From the NCBI RefSeq assembly GCF_041381155.1, contig NC_091142.1:23832362-23896361 (forward strand): a stretch of 64,000 bases of DNA, read 5' to 3'. The notes beneath the pieces were generated by a model. The model was not told the origin of the DNA. It worked only from the letters and a program-made list of their open reading frames with translations, and did no database searches. A program made the position numbers and the translations under genes. Of the stretch, positions 39,602 to 49,364 are shown in pieces (position 1 is the stretch's first letter; each line of letters opens with the position of its first letter). The stretch comes from Argopecten irradians (taxonomy: Eukaryota; Mollusca; Bivalvia; Pectinida; Pectinidae).

Positions 39602-42600
39602 TTATGTATACATTTTAAGTGAATCTTGCTCCTCCATAGTGAACGTAGATGAGGCGGAATTGCGTGACCTTCCCTTCAGATTGTATAGAAACATTTGTCT
39701 CCAAGACATCCTGCTATTGTGGTAGTTGTCTTTTTTCCACGACTCTATGCAATCTGCCTTAGCGGGCATCCAGTCATTTGTTGGGCGAAGGGATGTCTTA
39801 AATCTCTAAAAAAGAGGAAATATTTTTTTAGTATAACTTATATATTCATTTTCATAAGTCAATGCTATGTAATATGAAACTTATTAAACGAGTTCAATAA
39901 TTCGATATGCCACGAGCTTTAAGCTATTTAACGAGTTTGATAAAGCCTATCATATAACATAGCTAGGAGGGTAATATTTTATTTATCACAAACCTTCTAT
40001 TAATAGTAAGACTAAGTAAAACTTTAAATTCGTCACTGTATGTGGCGTCACTGTGTCAAACAGTAGAAATCAGGCTCGTATGTGATGTTTCCTTTCTCTG
40101 AGACAATCATGCGACGTCATATATAGATTATAACGTCACAAATACATTTGACGTCATAATATTGTTATTACACATGTGTCTTACGATATTTATGACATGG
40201 CCGTACGATATCGCTTGACGGGCATGTTATGTGATAAAAGTGGTAATCTGAAGCGGTACTTCTTTTGACATGTCTTTTTATCTTACGTGGAGTCAATGGA
40301 TTAGTGAAAACTTACTCTTTCAAAGCACTTTCAGGTCTCATGTTAATATTATTTTTACTAAATGTATTAATTCCTAACGACATTATTGACGATGATAATA
40401 TGAAAGACGTTATAAATTACGAAAGAAAGTCAAAGGTTTGTCTTTCTTGTTTCTTCACTTTATATTACATTACATTCAGAAATCATATCACTGATAACTT
40501 ACATCTTTATCGTAGATGCATTTAAAAGAGATAAATAATAAATGTAATTTCTATGTGTTCATGAATATGTCAAAATGTTATGTTGAAAGAATATACAATT
40601 AAGATATTTAGTGAAAGGGAAACTGTACCATTAAACATATAAATTTTGAGGAGAATGTATTTACCTTAATTATGGTGCCCTTCTGAGTTGCTAAAGTATA
40701 TACCGCGTATCCAATCCCCGGTGTTAGTGTCGACAGTGTGATACACCAACCAACGGCAGCAGCATAACCTGGATAGTCATACTCACCGAAGGTCGGCGTG
40801 CGATACGTAGCTAGACTTATGGTCAGTAATGTCTGTTATAACATAAAACAAGATATTAACATAGTATATTTGTGTCTCTGTATAACTGTATAGTTGATAA
40901 ATTTTGCGGATTTAAAATTTTGCGATTTACTACTTTTGCAATATTCGCGGGATTTTTTCCCCAATTCTCTTAGTAGCCTTTAAAAGCGTCATTAAGACGC
41001 CAAGCTATAATATGTAGAACCATTATTATATTAAAAATTGAGGTTAGAAAATAACAATGGTCGTAGTGCAAAAGAATAATAATATATTTTATATAAAAAA
41101 AAACATATAATTGTTTACTGAAACTGATTATAAAAAACAAACTTATGACATATGTGCATCAGAGTCATACTTACAGATAAAAATATCGGTATTATGAACG
41201 CTAGACATATCCTCACAGCAGCCGGGATAGGGCGACCAAGCATCATTTGTATGTCCTTATCTAACCGATTGCATCCTAAAGATATTAAAATGATGTAACA
41301 TGATATGGTACATCCATGTTTTGTTCTAGATAGTCATAATGGTGCAGATGTTGTATGTATGCCTATCTACAAATGTAGACATAATGCCATCAAATTAATT
41401 TTCAATACATCGTTATACTGGATTTTCCAGTTGTAACAACACATACATCATACGGTTTGCTATACAAAACAATCAAATAAATACATCTTTTTGATATGGA
41501 AAACGATGTTTGAATTTACATTCCAACTGTGTGTTCATAACCATTTCAATGAGAGATTCTCATTACTGAACTTGAAAGTAATTTGAATTCAAGGAAGTGA
41601 ATATAAGAATGGTATATCAAGCTAAATCCTTTTGGTGAATTGAAAACTTACCATATACCCATCCAAAGACTATAGCTTCAAGTAAGCAAATCAGGACTAT
41701 ATTCCACGTTCCTATGTACCATATACCAAGAATAAATATATAACCACCCGCCTGAAAGAGAAAGACAGAATATCTATAATAAGAATACGCACAACGCACG
41801 TGTTAAGATACCTAATTGATAACACGATAACCATAAAGGATACCAAGACTACCACAAAGGCATATATTAGGTTAAATTTTAATCTAGTTTTTATTTCTTA
41901 TAGATTTCGTCCGTTTTTCTTCAAATTTATTATATAGACATATAGATATATATATATATATATACAGATTCGTTTTAAAAGCCAGTATTAAAATAATGTA
42001 CCTGTGTAACAAACATTATACCGATGATAAATGTAGCAATTGTCGTTACAGCTAGAAGGGCAATACGTTTGTTCTTGAGAAACTTGGGAAACATTTCTTC
42101 CAGAACTAATAAGAAAGGCTCCATCATCACCGTCTAAAGTTAGAGAAAAGTTATAATTATTTACAGGTTTTTTGACAAAAAGGTAACATTTCGTACATCA
42201 CACTGATAAGGCAATGACCAATTGGTCATAAGCATAGCAAAACCTAGAAGCTAATTTTACAAATATTTATATAAATCACTTATAAATAAGACCATGGTCT
42301 GTTTTGTATCTATTTCACCGGGTAGTTATGTGATAAGGACTTCAATGTAGCTAATTTCATGCTACGACATTCTTTTGCTTACTCATTGTACCTACTGATC
42401 TCACTCTGTTTGTTCCAATATTACTTGAGAAAACATAACAAAGTCTAATAAATAAATCAATCAGTTAATAAATAAATAAATAATGTATGTTGTAGACAAA
42501 ACAACATTTAAGAATATTTGTTATATTAATATATCAGTGTTGATCCATTTTTGCATATCATATTTTTAAAAATGCAGAATACATGGGATATCCAGCCTAA

Positions 42601-45600
42601 TCTACTTACTAACGAGTCGATGCCCGGAAGTATTAAGACGAGATAGAATAGTACACACCACGCCTGTGGTAAGGGGAAGAAACTCAGCGCTTTAGGGTAC
42701 GATACAAATCCAATGGAAAACCCACCTGTAAGTCAAAGTAATCGACTTAGTCGAAGATTTGTGGTTAAAGTCCCAATATCCGTATCTGTCTTATTTTTCT
42801 CGTGACTTAGAAGAATGTTAAAAAAATCCTTTGTAAATCATGCAGAGACAGGACTAAATCGAAGTCTTGGTGTGCGATAATGATTCGGACACTTTTGTTA
42901 AAAATCAAATAAATATTGAACATCGCTAGGTGGGTCCCATTTAATCAAATAAACCGAAGTTAGCCGACATTGTACCGCCATTGGCGAGAACGTCATGTGA
43001 CTAGTGTAACCACGTTACGTCTGTCAGATTCCGACTTCCGTTCGGCAATAATCGAAACTTCTATGACGACCAGTTTATAATGAAGACATGTTTACAAGTA
43101 TCGAGTTATTAAGAAATCCTTAAAAATATTCTTAGATATTATTAAATTTCAAATACATCTACAAATAGCAACAATATCGGGGTCGAATCAAACTTGACTT
43201 TTTGTTGATAGTTACGTATAATGTGGTTTTAAGCTTCAATGCTTTGACAAGTGGCTTGCTCCATTGTACATCGATTCACTCAGAATTGGATGTTATTGTC
43301 GTTCGGGATAGGATAAGCGCACATGCGAAAATACGTTCCGATATTAGAAAACCTAACTGCAATTCCTTGGGACAAAAGTGATAGATGATTATGTATCTAT
43401 GCTGATCTAAATATGTGATCCAAAGCAGAAACTTCATGGTAATCTGGTATTGAAAATTTCACTAATTTATAAAAGCTAATATAAGCTAACCTGGATAGAT
43501 ATTCGCAAAGAAAACATTAACTTTGTGTGATTGTTGCAAAGCTTAACCTGTCTTTGGCACACAGGATAGTGTTGTATCAACGGACAAAATTTGAATAGAA
43601 AATTGTGTTTGGATTTCTTACCGGAAGTAACGACAGAATCGACAGGTACTTCCGCCTCATGGGCCATAACTCCGGCTGAGGCAAAGACAACTAGTCCATT
43701 AAAAAGACCAATAAGAAGCACTGCCATCGAGGAAATCAACGAAGCTCTGTGTAATGGAACGTATTTAGCAATGTTACTGTTAAACTTTCTCTTAGTTTTA
43801 CATGTATGTTAATAATTTCATTTTTACGAATTTAAAAGTATATCACGGTAAAACGATACATCAAAACATTAAAGGGACGATTCATTCTACGAGAACATTA
43901 AAATTTGTGTATATATCGGAAAACCCCCAGTTCTAATGGAAATTAGATCAGTCGGTTTTACTGTGATATGTCAGAAAATCCCATGGTGGTGAAATGCGTG
44001 TGAAATGTTCAAACTCACTCGCTGTCCGCCATTACACATTGTGGTCGAATATCTTGTATGCCGAACCCAGTCCCTTGCTCGTAGAGTAATGCTACTTTTG
44101 TCTAGAACTGCTCAAATCGCTCTGACAGAAGTGTGCTTACCGTATTAGGTGAATTGTTTTGCCTAAAAAATCATTACATCACCTCCACAGTGGTTATGTA
44201 GTTCATTTGTTTAACGTGCGTGACTTTGGCTCGGGTATGGGTACAGCGTACATATTGTACCTGCTTAATCGTAATGATCAACGATTTGTAATTACAACGG
44301 TTTCAATTAAAATACTAAATAATGACGTGGAATTTGTCAATATCTTATGTTATATGTCTCATAAGAAATGTAGAACAATACATTTATGCCATATTTTGCT
44401 TCTTGGTTATGTAAAAGAATTAGCCTGAGTGAATTGTCCCTTTAAAATGATGTTTTCATTGAAAGGGAAACATAGTTTGAATTCCTGAAACTCTTCATAA
44501 AACTATTACATCATTATGTCATATCACAAAACGGAAGGACTACTAGAACATGGCACGCAGTCGTTATATGCATATTCTGTCTTTGCGTATAATAGAGTTG
44601 TCTCCCTTGCAGGTAGGTATACATGGTGGCGTCATTATTTTCTGAAACAAATATAACGACACCTTGCAAACACTTAATTGACATCACAATTAATACCTAC
44701 CCGTAAAGACAAATAATTCTGTAATATGCAAGTATAGAATAGCCGTTATAGTTTCAATTAGACGAGAGATGAGCATTACTTTAGACAGTTATAGTTAAAC
44801 TTGTTGTGACATCCGATCATCATAAGCCCGCCCCAGCCTGGTCCTAGGGTGTTGAAGGCTACGAAGGCTGCCTCTACCCATATCTACAACAACAACACAA
44901 TACATCACTTAGGTCACTAAATGATAGATGAAAACGATTAGCATATAGCTAAGCCAGGGCCCAGTTTAACGAATATTCCTTAACTTTAAGGAATACCTTA
45001 ACTTCAAATTCTCCAAAGGAAAGCAATACATATTTGAAGTAAGGCACCTTAATTTTAATTGGGATTCAAGTTAAGAAATTCTTTAAAATTAAGGCATGTT
45101 GATAAAACTAGGCCCAGGTTTACAAGTGGATTAAACAGAAAAACAGATGCACTTTTTATCAGTCCAATAGAAGAAGCAGCAAAAATGTTTTTAGAGATAT
45201 AATGTAATCGTGTTCAATTACCAATTTATGGAATCATACCGTTCCTTAAATTTCGATGGCTTAGTGAAATATAATCCGAATTTATGATTGATTCTTTTTT
45301 TTAATTGCAAACAATGAGGCTATCTTAAAGATGCTCCACCGCTGAAAAATGGTATTTTTCCTCTATCAAAGACAGGATCAGACGATTTAGTATTTTTCAC
45401 TTCACTTACAAAAGTTACTTACTTTACACCATTACCACCATTAAACAGTTTTAGCTTCTAATTTTACTTCAAGTTAAAAATATGAAAACTAAATAATTGC
45501 ATCCCGAAAAAAGTATGTGGCACTATATCCTATATGAAATAAAGAACCGATTGTGCAGGTACCAAAGACGAAATAAATTATTCTATATCATTTTTTGTGT

Positions 45601-48600
45601 TAATTAGGCATAAATATACACGATTAAACACCAATTATTGTTCAAATGATGAATACCATTTATACTCTGTCGGCGGTAGAGCATCTTTAAACCAAACATT
45701 TATAATTTTGTATAAAAAACGTGTGATATAACCATATGTTGGGTGTACGATCATGCTGAGACAAAAAACATAGTTTTGATGTTATCATGAGAATGTCTAG
45801 AGGAATAAACATACAACTAACGCTTTAATAAGTGTACGTTATACATAATGACATACCTGGCCATTAAGTAGCTTTGAGAAATCTGGATTGATGAAAAACA
45901 GCATTCCGTCCAGAGAACCGGGTAATGTTAGTGCCCGGATCAAGATGGCAAGGAGTATAAACATGGGAAGAATCGCCGTTATAACCATCACCTGTTGACA
46001 AAGTATATCAGTTGTATACTAAAGAACATACTGCAATTTTTCCTTTGATAATTAGAATATAATATTCTATTTAATAGTATTTTGACTATCAAGTAATCAA
46101 GATATAGGTACTTGTTACTTGGTGGCTATTATACATATCTATCAAAAATCAAATCTTTTAGTATGGCGGATATATTCAGTCACACATTGCAAAATATCAT
46201 TGTTAATATCATTATTGCAAAATTTGCTTCCATTTAATAGTGTTTCAATGTTTAAATGATTATAATTATTTGGTAAACCTAAGTTCTGTATCCCCTGTAT
46301 AAGTACTGCTCTCTGATCATTGAAGTGTCTACAGTCAAAGAAAAAGTGAAATGAATTTTCGTTTATATAATAATAGGAACAGGCTGGATACTCTCTTAAA
46401 TGGTTGCGATAAAGATCAGAGTTTAAATCACTTGCTTGGTTTTGTAGTTGGCACAGAATAATGTTATATTTACTACATGTATCCTTTGTTTTATTATGTC
46501 TGTAAATCTGACAGACCAGAATGGTGTTGTGTTTAACCTTTTAAAACTATCACTTTCCCAGTACAGTGAAGTAACACTAGTAGACCAGAATGGTGATGTG
46601 TTCTACCTTTCACAAGTTCAATTGACCTACCTTTCCCAGCGAAGGGAAGTTACTATGGGAGAACAGAATGGTGTTGGGTTAAGACTGCCAATTGCTCATT
46701 GAGCCTGCCTTTCCCAGGGACGATAAATAACACTGGTAGACGTGAATTGTGTTGTGTTAATTAGCCTACCTTTCTAAGGGACGATAAATGACTCTGGTAG
46801 ACCTAAATGGTGTTGTGTTAATTAACCTACCTTTCCCAGGGACGAGAAATAACTCTGTAAGAACGGAATGGTGTTGTGTTAATTAGCCTACCTTTCCCAG
46901 GGACGAGAAATAACTCTGGTAGACATGAATGGTGTTGTGTTAATCAACATACCTTTCCCAGGTAAGAGAAATAACTCTGGTAGAACGGAATGGTGTTGTG
47001 TTAATTAACCTACCTTTCCCAGGGACGAGAAATAACTCTGGTAGACATGAATGGTGTTGTGTTAATTAACCTACCTTTCCCAGGGACGAGAAATAACTCT
47101 GGTAGAACGGAATGGTGTTGTGTTAATTAACCTACCTTTCCCAGGGAGGATTTCGTTTGATGTTAACCGCGCCCTATAGAATATATTCTTAGAGGAATTG
47201 CTCCATACAAGCATGGTTAACATAAAAACGAAATCCAATCCCTATATATATGTTAACAGCATTTACGTGCCCCTGTGCAACAGGTAGGCCTAGATGGCAT
47301 ATTTCAACAGTTGTCTCCATGTAACACAAATTTACGATGGCCGAGGTGAGCCACGTACTCACAACCATTAGTTGGATATAGTTGTACATATAAACTTGAC
47401 ATAAATAAGAATTTACTTGTCGACAAACACATATAAGTAGTGTAGTTGTAGACAGCTGATTTTTTACAAAGTTACTTTTCGGCACACACATATAAGTAGT
47501 GTAGTTGTAGACATTGAAAACTTGTCAAAGTGACTTGTCGACACACACATATAAAGTAGTGTAGTTGTAGACATTTAAAACTTGTCATAGTTACTTGTCG
47601 ACACATCATATAAGTAGTGCAGTTGTAGACAACTGAATTTTTAGAAAGTTTCTTGTCGTCACACGTATATAAATAATGCTGTTGTTTCCCAAAATAATTA
47701 ATTAATATGTGGTAACCTATAGACCTTTTTGTAATGGGTTACATTTATCACCTAGTTTCTCGTAGCATCAACTCGTTTCGTCTCCGTACCTGTACGCGCG
47801 TATCCACGTTATCTTTAAGATTTATGTTGGGTGTATGGTATATGTTGGCTGTAGGAATCTAACCAATGACTAATCTAACAAGGATACGACGGACTCCTAA
47901 CCCGTTCCTTTTTAAAATGAATAGGCTACATTCTTGAATTTAGTCCACTAGGAAAAGGTCAGTAGGTTATCAAGTAAAACAAATGAATTACAAGTATCGT
48001 GGGAAACACAATATCACTTATATGTGTGTGTTGACAAGTAACTATGACAAGTTTTAAATGTCTACAACTACACTACTTTATATGTGTGCCAACAAGTCAC
48101 GTTTTCAAGTTTTAAATGTCCACAACTACACTACATATATGTGTGTGTCGAAATGTAACTTTGTAAAAAATCAGCTGTCTACAACTACACTACTTATATG
48201 TGTGTGTCGACAAGTAAATTCTTAACTATGTCAAGTTTGTATGTACAACTATATCCAACTTATGGTTGTGAGTACGTGGCTCACCTCGGCCATCGTACAA
48301 ATTAATCCGCGCGCGTGAAATGCCATGTAAGATAGATTTATCTTACATAGCTATCTTACATGGGCAAACTCTATATAACATAGCCTGATATGAGAGAAAA
48401 CTTTATCTTACATCATTGAATATAGGTAACAGGATATTCTAGAATTAATAGTTTTCTATACTCATGAGAAAAATGAATTTTTATTGCATATGTTAATATA
48501 TTTGGTAATTAAGACGCTGAACACCAAACCACACGACAATCTATTAACATCGGCGAGGTGAGCGATGGCCCCTGTGAGGAAAGCTCTGGGTTCTGACCGA

Positions 48601-49364
48601 GACACACCATAGTCTATAAAAGTGGTTGTTCATGCTCAGTATAAGGGAGTGGGACGACTGATGTGTCCTTTGTCAGTATACTATGCCGGATGAGGTATAT
48701 TTCATAGAGACACAAATACGCAGTATTCTCCAACAACATGTACATATTGCATACATCCTTAAATGGTACTGTCTATTAATAGGACGTTTAACCTAATACA
48801 TCAAACCGAACCGTGGCACTACCTTGCAGCGGATGTTCCGGAAAATGGAGGAATTGGTATATACCTACACTAAATATAAAATGCAGACATTACATGAAAC
48901 GAAAATATACTGCAAGATTGATTGAGAGAATGCAGAAATAAAACTTATTAGAGCTTGGATCGAAAACTCTGGAAAAAGATATACTGAGAGATGAATCCGA
49001 ATCTCGAAATCGAAATGAAAACGCACCACAACCCAATACGTATCTTTATGAAACCTAGGTTAGTCGGAGCTTCAATATTTCTAAAACGAAGCTGACAAGT
49101 TTTCGAAACTTCATAATCCACAAGGTGATAATTTAACGATTTCAACATTTACTATATCAATTTTAAGACTTTTTTTTCTACTTTTAGATGATAACATGTT
49201 CTTGTAGAACACTTACCACCTCCATTCCTGTACACTAAAAATGGGAGCTTCCATGTCTCGGGCAGGCCTATGGAATAGCCAAGTAGAATGACCAGGGATT
49301 CAAATTTCGAGGACCATTTTCCCTTCTCCATTGTATCCTCTCCAAGTTTCGTTTCCGTGTCCAT
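39602..49364 (-). CDS. SLC6-family Na+/Cl--dependent transporter, TM2-TM4 exons not found
   Basis: Nine phase-compatible exons on the minus strand: 45857-45991 (TM5, ends KLLNGQ), 44780-44883 (TM6, LGPGWGG), 43622-43746 (TM7, GVMAHE), 42610-42725 (YPKAL, PGIDSL), 42002-42133 (TM8, TVMMEPFL), 41652-41751, 41175-41275 (GCNRLDKDIQMMLG), 40665-40832 (last TM helices) and 39602-39805 (cytoplasmic tail LRPTNDWMPA, stop TAA). They encode about 395 residues. An upstream exon, 49217-49364, encodes TM1. SLC6 proteins import amines, GABA, glycine or amino acids at the plasma membrane, driven by Na+ and Cl-. The TM6 segment resembles the FFSLGPAWGGL type of glycine/GABA/inebriated-like members, so the exact substrate is open. 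The TM1 exon ends in phase 1 while the TM5 exon starts in phase 0, so joining them directly would be out of frame. About 170 residues (TM2-TM4) are missing. It may be an assembly collapse, a damaged gene, or two separate SLC6 remnants. Confidence 0.85.
43869..44445. mobile_element. TTAA-flanked MITE, family 2-like (SLC6 intron)
   Basis: Left end TTAAAGGGACGATTCATTC and right end GAGTGAATTGTCCCTTTAA form inverted repeats of about 19 bases with TTAA at both borders. The outer TTAAAGGGAC matches the element at 32135 but the internal sequence differs. It is 577 bases long. The open frame of 89 codons inside shows no family resemblance. Confidence 0.78.
44585..44765. repeat. GACGTCA-type dispersed repeat (copy 5, SLC6 intron)
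   Basis: GTTGTCTCCCTTGCAGGTAG at the left, GACATCACAATTAATACCTA near the right and TCTGTAATATGCAAGTATAG after it. Same organisation as the copy at 7995. Confidence 0.65.
44957..45115. mobile_element. Short foldback element with GGGCCCAGTTT termini
   Basis: GGGCCCAGTTTAACGAATAT at the left is matched by an inverted AACTAGGCCC end at the right, and the interior is rich in CTTAA/TTAAG motifs that pair. About 160 bases, non-coding. Confidence 0.65.
45325..45690. mobile_element. TTAA-flanked MITE, family 1 (in SLC6 gene)
   Basis: Bounded by TTAA AGATGCTCCACCGCTG and CGGCGGTAGAGCATCT TTAA, the best preserved termini of the four copies. It lies in the intron between the TM5 and TM6 exons of the SLC6 gene. 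Confidence 0.82.
46142..46465 (-). pseudogene. LINE reverse-transcriptase C-terminal fragment (non-LTR retrotransposon)
   Basis: On the minus strand an open stretch ends at a TGA (46144-46142). It contains QLQNQASDLNSDLYR, then ENSFHFFFDCRHFNDQRAVL. This is the pattern of the cysteine/histidine-containing tail that follows the reverse-transcriptase domain in Jockey/CR1-like non-LTR elements (L.N..SDLN.DLYR, HFFF.C..F...R). Only this 3' portion is present, consistent with 5' truncation on insertion. It sits just upstream of the SLC6 TM5 exon, in the interval where the TM2-TM4 exons would be expected. The exact LINE clade is not assigned. Confidence 0.7.
46480..47150. repeat. 61-bp minisatellite, about 11 copies
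   Basis: Repeats of CCTACCTTTCCCAGGGACGA plus GAAATAACTCTGGTAGA and GGTGTTGTGTTAATTA recur every 61 bases at 46831, 46892, 46953 and 47014, with degenerate copies to the left of 46700. It lies in the interval between the SLC6 TM1 and TM5 exons. Confidence 0.9.
47326..48305. repeat. Large inverted repeat (foldback element) with internal tandem units
   Basis: The left arm (47326-47688) and right arm (48001-48305) are reverse complements over about 300 bases, from GATGGCCGAGGTGAGCCACG on the outside to the inner GTTTCCC/GGGAAAC ends. Each arm is built of 3-5 roughly 70-base units containing AGTGTAGTTGTAGACA and ACTTGTCGACACACA. The spacer is about 310 bases with no recognisable gene. Confidence 0.88.
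48545..48640. repeat. Dispersed fragment shared with 4755-4832
   Basis: Contains CCCCTGTGAGGAAAGCTCTG and GACCGAGACACACCA, the inverse of the 4755 fragment. Just left of it, TGTAAGATAGATTTATCTTACA (48336-48357) forms a separate small palindrome. Confidence 0.45.
49217..49364 (-). CDS. SLC6 N-terminal exon with TM1, atypical ion-site motif
   Basis: The exon reads from a candidate start MDTETKLGED through GKWSSKF into TM1 (LLGYSIGLPETWKLPF) and YRNGGG, then a clean donor GTAAGT at 49216-49211. WSSK...GY.(I/V)GL...W..P....NGGG is the SLC6 family signature. The usual GLGNxWRFP reads GLPETWKLP here: the Asn that coordinates Na1 in LeuT (Asn27) is Glu, Gly26 is Pro and the gating Arg30 is Lys. An acceptor-like CTAATAG lies 15 bases upstream of the chosen ATG, so translation may instead begin in an earlier exon. 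No 5' exon was identified further upstream. Belonging to the same gene as the TM5-to-end exons is inferred from order, strand and family only. Confidence 0.75.

Noticed and set aside
47189..47491. 100-codon minus-strand frame as missing SLC6 TM2-TM4 sequence
   Set aside because: It shows no SLC6 motif and falls in the arm of the foldback element.
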